A stretch of 64,000 bases of DNA from positions 30,864,004-30,928,003 of the forward strand of contig OZ037765.1 of assembly GCA_964035545.1 (NCBI GenBank), in the 5' to 3' direction. Shown here in pieces: positions 46,119-58,761 of the stretch (positions are counted from its first letter, which is position 1; the number at the start of each line of letters is the position of its first letter). The position numbers and the translations under genes are program-made. The DNA is from Bugula neritina. Its lineage: Eukaryota > Bryozoa > Gymnolaemata > Cheilostomatida > Bugulidae. The notes below the pieces were generated by a model. The model was not told the DNA's origin. It searched no databases and was given only the letters and a program-made list of their open reading frames with translations.

Positions 46119-49100
46119 ACCCATATCATGCTATATACAAGATAGTTGTGCATTTTATATCTCATTGAAGGTGGTTGCTGCTTATTGTATAAAATGTGGG
46201 GCCAGCAGTGGCCAATACTGGAGCCAAATACGCATCTATAAATATCAAGTCTTAGCAACGCAGCATTTTCACTTGTGTCTAATATAAAACCCAGCATATT
46301 AATTATTCACGAGACCTTAACGAGAAAATTCTCCTAGCAATTATAACTTGGCAAGAAACCATCTCTCCCCAACAGATGTGAGTTGCCTTCCAGTGCCAAA
46401 ACAGAGCACAACTTGTCACTTTTCCATTGAAGACATCCTAACTTTATGGCCTCCCAGCATAATTTGCATGTTGAGTTACCGTTGTATTCTAATCACGTAA
46501 AAAATGTCTCAACAAAAGTTCTCGGATCCATTTATCTCATGTCTAATTTATTCATACAGGCTAATTTAGATAGATACTAATTAGTGTTTCCTATTAAAGT
46601 AAGATGAAGCTTGTGAACAGGAAAAAAGGTTTAAAACGCTCAGTTTCCTAAGCCAGATGGGCTGAGGTATGTTAGTTTCGGTCCTCACATTCCTAACTAC
46701 CAATTAATCAACTTTTTAATTACTTTGAAAAATGTTTCTGGTTTATTCAAATTTAATCGGATCTAAAATATATTAATATTCAATAAATTTTAGGAGAAAG
46801 TGAATAACACATTAATATGCTCTCACTGCTGTCATTATAACAGAAAAATAATGAAATGAATTTATTATAAATAATAGTACTCTAACACTGAATATTATAA
46901 AAATTTTATTTAATAGCAATTGTAAAATAGCAAAACATCTAAAATCTCACAAATTCTCTTATCTAGGGCCAATTATTGTGCTCCAATCTTCAGCTGCACA
47001 CACGCCAATATACAAGTGTAGGCCAGTCTCTAAAGTTGGTTCATCACGTGACAACTGGTTAATCTGACAGACAGTATGTGAGTCATGTACTCAAAGTTGA
47101 GGTCCATCATTGAAACCAGATAAGGTTGTAGGAAAGTAAAATAAACACCTGTATAAACTTATTACATGCCTCATGCTGTACAGAGCTATAAAAGGAAGAG
47201 AAAAACTGCAGTTCTAATCTGAAGACACAAAATTACCTAGATTATAGTCTACGATTACAACATTTAACTTGTCTCAGTGTTAAACATTGATATTATTAGT
47301 ATCATTACTTTCTAGTGGTAGCTTTATATCTAGTAATCTTGATGACAAGTTGAACAAGTCATTTTTGATTTAGTATATCTGTACTTAGTTTAGACTTTAG
47401 ATAAACAGGTTACAAATAAACTAGAATATTAAATGAGATATTTCGTCACAAAAGGTTGACATATCATATAAATATTTAATTTATTAGTTATTTGCATGTA
47501 TTCATCTGTATCAGTTATAAACGCAATTCTTATCTGTTTATTCTATTAGTATTTGGACTGTCACCCGTAGATTTAAATTGATTTAAATAAAATTGAATTG
47601 AATTAGTCTGCAGATATTTTGCTCCATTTTATGAACGAGGCTGAGATGAAGGATTTAAATTAATGAACATGTTTTGCAAATTTTCTACTATTACCCCAAG
47701 TAAATATGATATTTCTATAGAAACAAACTAGCATATATATCATATCCATAAATAGCTTTTCTAGTTTCTCATATTTAAAAACTAATTGAATGGTTTTTTT
47801 GCAAAAAATATGAAGTACTTAAATTTTTAATTGCCCGAAGAGTCAACATTTTTTGCCATTTCTCTGTGTAGATTGTACAATGATAAACTATTACTAATTG
47901 TAATATGGTAATCTTTAATAACTAATTACACCCTCACAGTGGTACTCATATTAATGTGTATAATACCTATAATTATTGTGGTGAAAGATATTTAATTTTT
48001 TTCAGTATTAAAGTATGCAGTTACGAATAAACTTTTTCCTCAATAAACACTGAATTCACTGATATATAAAAATAATACATGAGTGAAAACAAGACAGCTT
48101 GAAAAGCACAACTAAACACGTGTACATCACTTGTTCTCATCCAACATCATTTAATACACCTGAAGTCAGACAGCCTGAAGAAAGTGACAATTTACAAATT
48201 GATCTTCAAGCAGATAATTAACAATGAGACTGTAGAAAGTTATTCATGACAATCTTGTAACATATTCTCTCAAGTAGCAAATTCTTTTGTGACATGTTCA
48301 TTGAGGTAAATTAGAGTGGTTCGGCAGGAGTCTATACTATTAGCTATTCAGAGTCAAGTTGTTTAATTAACTCTGAAGTTGACTAGAGAATGTTCCCAGT
48401 CTAATACGACTGGAAGTCATGTTATTTATACTAAGTTGGCATGGTGCGCGCCCAGATAGGGGTGTGTAAATTTAAACTGGATTTACGTATTAATGTCATC
48501 AATTCAGGTTTTTGCTACACCATGTTACACCATGTTAAATAAATGGCAGTAAAATGGATAAAAGCAAAAAATGATGAAAATATGCAACACTTGATATAGT
48601 AGGCAGTAGAAAGTACTTACTTCAGCTACTACAATTATCCATCAACACCACACTGCATCACACTGTAGTCAAACTGTCTTATATGTAAGCTGCTGTTAGC
48701 TTTTGCTAGTCTTTGTTTTTTCATTATTGGCCACATGCTTTACATCACAATGTACCACTTGATAAAAATGTATTGCTAGAAGCCCGTGTTAAACTACAGC
48801 TTTTGATATTCTGATTTTAGTCTCCCGTACCCTTTCCCTTTCGCTAATTTGTTTGAAGCTATAAAGAAGTTTAAACAATAACGGAGATACTGAGCTTGAG
48901 ATTTGTGTTCAACGGCAGATATAAGCCACTTACTGTAGAAATGTGAAAAAGATATTCAGCGTCTAAATTAGATGTTCAAGTTGAGAAGGAGTTAGAAATT
49001 GTCAGCTAGGAGAATATTCTTACTTACGCAAGTTTATAGTCGCTATCCCTGTGAGAACCCATGATGGAAAGGGTTTTTTGTTGGGGGACTTATTCGTTTG

Positions 49101-50858
49101 AGGCATAGGAGCAATTATGACTGGATGCTCTCCCTAACATCACCGATGGCCTTTACTGGGGTTCGAACCCGTGGCTTGGTGCTTTCTAGGCTTTAACCCT
49201 TAAACCACAGCTGCTCCCTGAGAACATCCTAACTACTGAGGGCAAAACTCAACTGAATTGACTATCTACCAGTATTTTATGTCCAATAAGCAATAAAGAC
49301 ACAAACTAAAATATCTAAGCATTTTTAATGCAATACCTCACAGCAATTTGTGTCTTTTCAAATCAAAACAAGGCATTGCCTAGGCAAGTAGAACTTAAGT
49401 TTAACCTTCATGAATTCTATAATAAAATACCTAACAGCTTACATAACAAATGCACTATAAGTTTAGTATAATCCAGGCCACTGAAATCACCTAATCATCT
49501 AGCTGCGATTTAGTTGCTATACCTTTATTCCCAATTGATAAATAATATTGCATAATAGGTTATTATAATTTTATTGTTCTATTTTAAGAGAACATGAAAT
49601 TATAATAATTAATAATTAATATCCATGTCTGCTGACATATTTATGTAGGCCATAACTAACACATGAAATCAAACTACAGAGTCAATATATAATCTTATGA
49701 GATTTATTTGAGTGCATCGATGTAAAGATGTAGATATTTTTACTAGCCTGAGATGTGACTTTTGGTTTGGAGCGTAGTTGTTTTATTTCTCACACTACGA
49801 ATATTACTAGAACTCTAGTGCTATCCAAAAACATGCACTTAGCTCATTATACTTGTTACTGCGCTGGTAGAGTCTAACTTTAAGTAAATGAATGACAAAT
49901 TTAAAAACAGTATTAATAAGATATAGCATGAAAATAAGTAATTTATGAGATTATTATTTATTCTTTTACATATTATATTAACACGAGATGAATGTATCTT
50001 CTAAGGGAAGGCCATTAAACTATTATAATTGATTATTTCCATGTTGGCAACTTCAGTGTCCCTCAAAGTCTTTCAACAGAGTAAAGTTTGCAAAAAAGAG
50101 AACTATATTAAAAGGTAACTAAATAAGAGTGTGTTGAGAGAGATAGCAATTGTGAGCTCATTTGAATCTCTAAACTAAGTTACAGCAACCTGTTGAGACT
50201 CAGTTATAGGCTAGCATTGCCAGTTCGAAGTGAATTCAAATTTTCAGTTGACTCAATGGCTGCACATATTCAGTTTGACTCACAGATCTCAAGAAAAGAA
50301 ACAAGCTTTTAAATCAAACTTTTAAACTAATTGATTGATCAATATGAATATTACATACTTTGATCTTCATTTTGACAGAAAGTGTTTAATATTTAAGTTA
50401 CCCTGTTTGTTACTAAAAGGATATTCTATATTCAATAATTCTGATGTTGAAGATTTGAAGCCAAACGCATCCACTTGGAACAAAAGATTCTATGAAATAC
50501 TCTTCAAGTGAAAGTTTATCTAACAAAACTAAGTTCTCCTGGGGTTTTATATATGACATCAACAACTTATAAAATTAATTCACAATTCACAGCATTCTCA
50601 AGTAGGCCTGCAGTTTAGCAAGAGTTCGTAAACAATCAGGTTTTGGATGGTTGCTATTAGTACTACTGCTTCCACTAGTAGTCACTGTAACATCGACTGC
50701 TAGCATTTTAGTGCTGGTAGTGAATAAATTTTAGCCTACTCTTCGTGAGAATGACTCTACTTTTGCAAAACTTGGGAATATAATAATTCTAACATAAAAA
50801 TGAATTAAAAAATCAAAGTCAATAGGAACTTGGGTTATATTTATAAAAATGAACATAC
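46119..50858 (-). other. First intron of the SEA/FZ/LDLa gene, right part
   Basis: AT-rich, without a supported exon on either strand; holds one SINE (49059-49218). Confidence 0.6.
49059..49218 (-). mobile_element. tRNA-derived SINE (160 bp) with 7-bp target duplication
   Basis: On the minus strand the element begins GGGAGCAGCTGTGGTTTAAG (an A-box-like GTGGTTTAAGGG at 49194-49209) and contains a near-perfect RNA polymerase III B box GGGTTCGAACC (49160-49170) at tRNA-like spacing. Behind this head is a short body containing GAGCATCCAGTCATAATTGC. TGAGAAC at 49052-49058 and 49219-49225 is the flanking duplication. A working tRNA is ruled out because the cloverleaf arms do not close. Confidence 0.78.
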
Positions 50859-50945
50859 CTCCATGTCAAAACAGGCAGCATTGTCGAAATACATTGGCTG
50901 CTTAGTTCTACTTCTTCGAGATACGTGCTCTTGGTAAAAATCCAT
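50859..50945 (-). CDS. SEA/FZ/LDLa gene, candidate first coding exon
   Basis: On the minus strand, ACAACCATGG (good start context) opens a 29-codon frame, MDFYQEHVSRRSRTKQPMYF then DNAACFDME, ending at donor GAG|GTATGT in phase 0. It joins the tail exon at 25976 in frame. The encoded peptide is basic and non-hydrophobic, fitting the cytoplasmic end of a type II protein. The resulting first intron is about 25 kb, so distance makes the link less certain than the other exons. Confidence 0.5.
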
Positions 50946-53900
50946 GGTTGTGTGTAGTCCGTATATTCTTAGATTTGACTCAACTTTGAATCCCAATCCT
51001 GATCCACATTGTTATTTTAAATTTGATAATTTGAAGCTAACATTGTTGAGTACAAAATATTATCTCATTTCCTAAGTTAAATACAAATACAAATTGAACT
51101 CAGCTGTTAATTCATTTAAAAATATGACGTAATAGCAATGTTTTTAAATCTGTTACAAAAATATGTCAACAAGTCCCACAAACACCTAAAGGAACGCAGC
51201 AGACGACTGAGCGGTCCTCATATGTCATTCCGTGTGAAGGTCTATGAATAATATAGCTCATTATTTTGCGCCCGGTGTTTCATTTTGAGGCTGTTATTGG
51301 CTTACCCTCAAACATTTGCTTGAAAACAATACCTAGGTGTAACCACGTGCTCGGGTTTTCTAAGTAGCCAATTAATTGCTCAGCATATGTTATTCCCAGA
51401 TAACTGCGTGCATTGGCACTTGCAGCTAAGTTCACTTTTCATGCACGAAAATCTGATCCAACCAATAATATGACTTTACAGGAGTAAACTACTGCGGCCG
51501 GAGATTTATAATTATTCAATAAAGTAAGCAACTACAGTGCAAAGTTTCAACAATGTGTTGTAACTGTTATATCTTCTAACTATGTACATCTCTTCAATTT
51601 TCCCACACAAAATAATTGTTATACAAAGTTAACTGTTTATACTTCATTTGCAAAAGTTTAACCAAAACTGACTTGAAGTTCCTCCTAATGATAATATTTA
51701 CTAAACCTTTGAATGTTCACAGCTTTAAAATACTATGGGAATCGCCTTCATGATAAACCAGCAACCAACACCTTGTATTATTTTAAATATTACAGCTTTG
51801 ACTAGGCTTTGATTGGCTACAAATTTCATTTTCAAAAATTATTTTTGGTGAAAATTAAAACATACCAAGTTACCATAAAAATTTCATTGAAATTTTAATG
51901 TTCTATCATACTCAAACAATATTGACAGCAGTAGAAATGCTATTGTCTATTGACATTGTTGAGTCTGTCAATTTTACTACTTTTTATTGCCACTTCCTTT
52001 TTAGTAGTTTATTACGTTTAAGTATTGCCAGGCCAAGATTTGCAAAATTAAATCTTTATTCACAATTGCATTGAATGTTTTCATTTTAATTCTTAGCTCA
52101 AAACTTGAGCATTTGTAAATGAAGCAAGTAGTTACTAATATTTTATGGAGGAAGAGGCAAACTAGGGTGAAGGTTTGTTGATGACCATATTTACCTTCTA
52201 CTTCAAAGACTTCTCCGCAAGATATTATATCGATAAGAACAAACAACACATAATATCTATGTGGTGATTAACATAGCATTGAGCTGTTAAAGATGAATGT
52301 TTCTGTATTATCATATAATTACATAGAAGGATATAAAGACTATATAGAACTTTGTAATTACAGGGCTCTATAAATGACTCATGTATTTCAAACCAAGTTA
52401 TCTCAAATATTTTATTAGAACTTCGTTGAATTTATTTGAACTGGCTGAGATAAATATTTAATTGTGTAAAATGAAACTATACAACTGATCAAACATTATA
52501 TTGGCGGCTATAAAATCATAATTATAGTTGCTCACAGAGTGACCTCAATGTTATTGCTTAAAATTAGGAATTTTTCTGTCCCTTTCTTTTCGCTGATAAT
52601 GAAGTTGTAATTTTGCTTAGACTATGTTTTGTTCTTTTTAATTGTTCTTTAAAAAGATTTTACTTAAATTTTCTCATTAGGCTGTTCCACTATCATATAC
52701 AAAAGCCGACACTGTGTAACCCATATAAGGACAACTCCTGGAATGAATAACAGATTGAAACAGCAGTATTTAATGCTTCTTTGAGTTTCAAAGTTCCTCA
52801 CAGGAAAGCCGTGGAGACTCTGTCTCTCAATAATGTGAGATATCAATTTAGATTGTCAAATATATGTGTTAGAGCACCTGGTCACATCTGTCAAGATGAC
52901 AATCACTTGCATTACAGTTTCTACCATGCCATTTATGTTGAACAGCATAGATATACATCTAATATACACGTTTCTTGGTAAAATTATTGATAATGATGCG
53001 GTGTTACACAAAGCAGGTTATTTTGGGATTCATCTATTGTTCTTTTATAGCTTCATTTGGCAATAGTTATACATTCAGGGGTCATGATGTAATATTAGTG
53101 CTATTGTTTTACATCAAAATCTTGTGCTAGTTTATTTTTGATAATTTTAAACAGCAAGTAAAAAGAAGAAATTTAAACCTCCACAGACAAATATATAGGA
53201 TGTACTGTGGCTTTATGTTCGTTACTTGAAAAGTAAAGCTTCGTGAAAGTGCTAGTTAGCATATTGACTGACTCTAACAATTTGTAACGATTTTTCAATA
53301 AAATTCCAGCTAGTTGGCCCATTGGGTGCATCTGGCATAATGCAAGTAATATGGGGAAAGTTGTTTATAGCACTCAACTACCTGCTAACTCATGTCAGTT
53401 TATAGCAGATGAATTTAATATAATAAGTAATTTGTTACATTATATTATATTATATCATGGAATGCTAATCTTTATTCATGCTTACTAAAGTGTATTACTT
53501 ACTCCACTTAGATATAATGCAATATCCCAAATCCTTTATATTTATTTATAGATGTACACATTAGGATGTTTCTAGCACTCTTTATTTTAATACACCTATT
53601 TGATTTTCAAAGACATTATATATATCATTAGAAAGTCAATTACAAACACAAGTCAGTGTTGAAATCAATTGCTATTGTAGGTATGCCAGCATTTCTCTCT
53701 GAAATCTGTTATACTAAGTTGTGTTAGTTTATAATGTATGGTGGAGTCAAAATACCAAAATGCTATATGCTTTAATTAATCACAGTATATAGGGCCTAGG
53801 TGCTGACTATAATTTCTGAATCCAAATAAACTGAGGCAGCAGTTTCAACAATGGAGTGTTGACAGCAGCAGCATAATTATACTAATAGCTCACACAGGCA

Positions 53901-55515
53901 GGATCTATAGACTACAGTCTAGTTCATTTGTCTTGTCAGCATTAATTTTTTTAAATAAAGATGTGAACTTTTTCTGTAGCTGACAGTTTCCATGAAGCAC
54001 TGCTGTGTATTTATAGTATTTCTCACTCACAGCACAATTAATAACTATCGTGTGATTTATGGGTTGAGAAGTTAAAGATTTTGTGGCATATTTTTAGTGA
54101 AAAATTAGTTTAATCAATTATTACTGCACTCAATTATTATTTGCTATCTTATATACACAATCTATATTATATTACCTAGTGTACCTACTCAATGCACTAA
54201 CTTCTTGCATAGGTGTTTGTGTAATGTTACTATTATATGCACATCTGCAGTTATATAATTGTATTGTTTTTTTAGTTTTATATTTACTGCCATCTCTAAG
54301 CCTTGAGTCTCAACAGCGGACAGAATGTATGACCAATTTACTTCTGTTTTACTCACAACTTAAGTACTCAAATAGATTATAATAATTTTATTTTGTAGCT
54401 ACTTTGGCCATTGACTAACTGCTACTGAACAATACAACACACGTATCTAATATCCCAACAGACCCCTTTAAAACAATCATTAGCATTTTTAAGTGTTTAC
54501 CCACTAGGCATATATTCAATAATGAAAGTCTATAGTATTTAGCAGCTTTAATTAAAGTAAATAAATGAGAAGTCTGTGGAGTATTCCCAAGTGAGTCAAC
54601 TGGTTAGAAGCTAAGCAGCAGCAAATTACGCTCATTACCTTGTAATGTCCCGGCAGCAGGCTGACAGTTAATTGCTGCCTTCTTTGTCACTGCTTAGAAC
54701 AGATCCCTATCTTTCTGTCTGCCCTATTTCTCATAATTTATCTCAAAATCTAAACGCAGAACAATTATCTTAGCTTGACATAAACAGCGAACTGGCCTTT
54801 TAACAATAGACTAATTTTTCACGTCTATGTTTTACATTTCTGTCAGATTTCGTTCAGCTTTGTCAAACAGGTGTCAAGTTGTTTGAACACTTGGAATATT
54901 TTTAGTTCTTCAGCCTGTTAGTCATAACTTACGTACTGCTCGTGATTTGTGTAGTTTGCGGCCAAAACTGGTACTTTTAGGTTTTCAAAGCAATGTATAC
55001 CCATCCCTTGTAAATAGTACGGACATTGTATAAAGCATATAAATGGCTTCACTTCTCTCCACCTGTCTATAAAGATTAAATTTGCACCTAGTTAACATCA
55101 TTCTAGTTTGCATATATAGGAATATTTTGTCTTCCGTCTTATTTATCTAATTTGAAGATGCAATAATTTTGCTTTACATCTAATGTTTTTTTTTTAATTT
55201 AATATTGAAGAAATAAAAAACAATTGATTGAAAATGTTATTTTGTAGTAAATAATTACATTTTTTGGATAAATTTAAAATTGTACCAAACTTTTTAAAGG
55301 TAAACCAGCGTTTGTAGCCCATAAAACAATTTAGCCTCAAACTCTTGCCAGTATTCTAGTCATTATTTCGTTCTGTAGTTAAAAAAAACATGTAGAAGTT
55401 TTAAAGCCTTTGCAGTTACAAGCTTTATAAGTTGCTGGCAGCTATTTAAAGCACTAAGTACGGCTTTTCAATATTCATAAATATGTATATGGGTGCAGTC
55501 TACAAAATAATTGTA

Positions 55516-57235
55516 CCGTAAAATGGGGTAACATTGGCCGTTTTGAGACATATTTTGGGTGTCATATGAAAGGATTACAATATTCTTTAAAATTTTTGGA
55601 TGCTAAATGAAGCTTATCAACATATGCACTAAATGAAAGAACCATTTGCAGTTTAGGACTGCTAGATCTCCTGTGGTATTAAAAAAAGTAGGTGGCCAAA
55701 GTTACCCTATTTTCGGGGTAACTTTGGCCGGTGTCGTTATTCTCCATGTAGCTAAAGTTAGCAGCACTTGGAGCTTTTTTAGCCAGTTAGAAATTAAAGA
55801 ACAACATTATTCAACTTCATTACTACAAAAAAAAATTATTTTAAACAAAATGCAAGCTATAATAGTGTAATTATTGCATTGGAACCACAGCTATTCGAGG
55901 TACATTGTTATTAAGTGTAAAAACTTTTGTATATGTATAAAAAATCAGGTATTTTGCTGGCAACATTGAATAAATCACTGTACAAGTTCAAATTCTATTG
56001 AATTTAATCTTAAATTCAAGTATGCCCTTTCAAACTATAGGCTGTAGCAGTTGTCTGTAGATCTTTTAAATAATGAGTAATGTCTTCAGAATTAACTGTT
56101 GCCCATTCCGGTGCTATGTTTTGGCACAACCTGTGAGACAAGCTATCTTTATGTCTTGACATAAAACTGAGACTCCAGTGATCTTGAGGGTAGTTGCTTT
56201 TGAAATGTTGCACTCTTCTCTCACATTTGTCAAAATAGGTCTTGACTATTATTCGAAAGTCTGTTTTATCTAATGGAAAGCCCCATTGAGCCAGCTTTGT
56301 AGTAGGTATGGTCAACAATGGCTACCTCCTCTACTTGTGATAACACAGTTTGGCGTCCAGGCTTCAGCTTGTGTCTTCATGCGGCTCTGTTTTGTAGTGT
56401 TCCTTTGGTAATATCATATTTCTAGCCACTTCTTGTCAAGACTTTCCAGCTGCCAATTCTTGTGAATAAAGCAAAACCAATGATCTCCTCAGATATACCA
56501 TATCTTGGAGATGTTACTTTTCTTTATTATTTTCTGAGTATAATTGTCTTGAAAAATACATTTTACAATGCATGGTCAAATTCTTATATAAAAAAAAAAA
56601 CATTAAACACAAAATTGCTGTCTGGGAACAAAAATGCATAATTCCCCATGTAATTATTTCATATTTCGGACTCTAAGTTGTTTCAAATATATAACTAAAG
56701 CATTGGGTATAGGTGAATCAAATGATTGTGCCTTTAGAGAGTAATGTACTATGTGTCTGAAGTAACAGAAAATTCGCAGCGCTGCCAGAAACCTACTTTG
56801 GAGTACCATTTAGTCATGGCCAAAGTTACCCCAAATTCATCAAAAATTGTACACAGTGAATTCAAGACACATATTTTAATTTTTGGTTTCAATTTATTTA
56901 CCTAAATTACAAATATCCTGGTTAAATACTTACCAAAGTTCTTTAATACAAAAAAGAAAATGAGTCCAGCTTTTCTAATGCCTTCAAATAGATTAAAGTT
57001 GGACAGCGCTGAAAATCTTGTTGTCAAACAGGAAATTGAAAATGGCTGACAGCAAGAAGCAGCAAATAAGTATATCAATTATTTTTCAGGAATAGGATGC
57101 ACCAATCTGCAGTCAGTGCATATATACAATTAAAATATCTTTAGACTTCATAGATATAGCACCAGCTACATTTTAAACATTTTTTCCAAAGTGGCCAAAG
57201 TTACCCCAAGTGGCTAAAGTTACCCCATTTTACGG
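55516..57235 (-). mobile_element. Decayed pogo-like DNA transposon, family B (TA target site)
   Basis: A perfect 17-bp terminal inverted repeat CCGTAAAATGGGGTAAC (55516-55532) and its complement (57219-57235) continue as a near match to GGCC, flanked by TA on both sides. Inside, GGCCAAAGTTACCCC-type copies recur (around 55692, 55714, 56820, 57192), likely transposase-binding sites. A broken transposase N-terminus is readable on the minus strand. At 1.7 kb and without a DDE domain, it is an internally deleted copy. Confidence 0.85.
56016..56520 (-). pseudogene. Broken pogo/Tigger-type transposase, DNA-binding part
   Basis: From 56318 down the minus strand the frame reads TKLAQWGFPLDKTDFRIIVK and FKSNYPQDHWSLSFMSRHKD, the CENP-B-type helix-turn-helix (G-x-x-W..F..RH..L..R). 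Upstream, in shifted frames with a stop, are YGISEEIIGF-, YDITKGTLQNRA- and LKPGRQTVLSQVEE-like pieces typical of the psq-like DNA-binding domain and the region linking it to CENP-B. Frameshifts and a stop separate the pieces, and the catalytic domain is missing, so it is dead. Confidence 0.75.
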
Positions 57236-58722
57236 TATATTATAAACTACTTTCTGTTTCTATGGTAACCATAATAAAGTATTAAATATTATTAACCACT
57301 GTTCTTTTCTCAAGTCCTTAGACTATAACATATACAGATTATAAAAAACAAACATTATTATACGAGATTGTAGCCTGTAAATACCCAATATATAGAAATT
57401 ATAAGACAGTTGTAGTAATTAGTAATAACTTTTACTGTAAAGCGCTAGGTTTGCATTATCATAATTACATGAGGCAATAACTCCTATAAACAAAAACTTT
57501 GGGCACTAATTATATATTCACCCTGTTGTCAGTATTTCAAAGATGTCTATAGATTGAACTGAACTTTACCTTTTGTCGAACTAGAGCCAGTTGGCTTGAA
57601 TATGACTCATTTAAGAGAATAGTTTGCAGAAGTAGGCGTGTCCCATGCATGACAAATGTAGGTGTATAAATCATAGCTGACACATGTTTATTAATTCCAT
57701 TTTACTGCTTGCATATTTGCACCACTTTGCAATATTCAACTCATGTATGCATACATATGAGTGACAGAAAATAGGTTTAAATACATGTTTATATTTTGAT
57801 AACCCTATTTGGTATTAGTTACTTGTAAGACTGTTTTACTTATGAAAGAAATTTATTTACACAATTTAATCTAGTGCAGCCTAATAAAATATTATGAAAT
57901 TATGATAAATGATAAATTAGGATTTTGTAAATACTAAAGCATCACACTATGGTAGTCTCTAGAATATCCTGTACTATACCATTACAAATATTTATGTTTT
58001 TATAGTAAAAACATTTGAAACTATGATTTAGATATTTTTTATTTTTGATAAATTTGCACACTTGAAGTTTTTACAATAAATGTTTATGTATTTGTAACAG
58101 TACAGCACTAGTAGTGCTTTATGTAAATGGCAAAAAGGAGGATAACTCCAAGATGTACCTATAGCCAATAACATTACATTCCTTATAATTCCTTATAATA
58201 CACAATAGATTAGACTAGTATGACGAATGCCTACAACATGCAACGTGATATTACTATGTACTGGAGGTAGCGATACTGCACTATAAATACACTCCAGATG
58301 GTAGCAATGTCCAAATCAATTACTTTCACAATGAAACCCAGCAGCAAATAGCACTGTCAGTACGTTAATTAGCCCAACACACAACACTATAGAGTGTATT
58401 GATCGTTCGGATAGACATCATTGATTTATATGCAATAGCAATGCTCTCTTCATGTAACTGTAAACAGTAAACAGTGAACACACTAGAAAGGTAAAGAAGA
58501 TATCACAGTGATTCTGAGACGTAAACACCATCAATCAAGTTTTAGTGGAAGAGAGATCATTGACGTCTGCAACACACCCCTGATTTCTAAATTAGACACA
58601 CATGGGGTCATGATACGGCAGCACTTGTGCCAGTTTAGTCCCTTTTGCTTTGTGTTTCACTTTAACTGATTAGACCCGCAAGGCAATTGGAATATTTCAA
58701 CAGAAGTGCAGGCAGCTGTGAC

Positions 58723-58761
58723 ATGGCGGGCTCGGAGCAGCGTAGTCTGGATTATTCTCAG
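58723..58761 (+). CDS. Type II protein gene, first coding exon
   Basis: GTGACATGG start context, 13 codons MAGSEQRSLDYSQ, donor CAG|GTACGG, phase 0. GC-richer than its surroundings. It joins GTT ATG ACT of the next exon in frame, which explains why that exon has an acceptor in front of its Met. Confidence 0.6.

Larger units (their letters stand above)
14980..50945 (-). other. Gene for a type II membrane protein: SEA, Frizzled, three LDLa, no protease
   Basis: Gene-level entry. Twelve internal/terminal exons join in perfect phase to a first coding exon at 50859-50945: 2289 coding bases, 762 residues. Order: cytoplasmic tail (about 1-290), one membrane span (about 292-316), SEA domain (about 335-455) with a G-SVIV autoproteolysis-type motif, Thr/Pro linker (458-499), ten-cysteine Frizzled domain (500-633), three LDL-A repeats (633-760) with intact calcium-site acidic residues, then stop. 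Corin and MFRP share the type II, FZ and LDLa parts, while TMPRSS proteases share type II plus SEA; none that I know ends right after the LDLa repeats. A role as a cell-surface receptor or ligand-trapping protein (FZ domains bind Wnt lipids) is inference. The first intron holds a Ty3/gypsy element in the opposite orientation. Confidence 0.83.
50946..58722. other. Intergenic region between divergent genes
   Basis: Between the start of the minus-strand SEA/FZ/LDLa gene and the plus-strand type II protein gene. The proximal promoters should lie near 51.0-51.5 kb and 58.3-58.7 kb but show no unambiguous TATA/initiator pair; a CRE-like TGACGTCT occurs at 58561. A decayed transposon is at 55516-57235. 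The small frames at 52781, 54179 and 52001 are unsupported. Confidence 0.55.

Noticed and set aside
49140-49217. Functional tRNA gene
   Set aside because: A and B boxes are present but the acceptor and anticodon stems do not pair; flanking duplications show a SINE.
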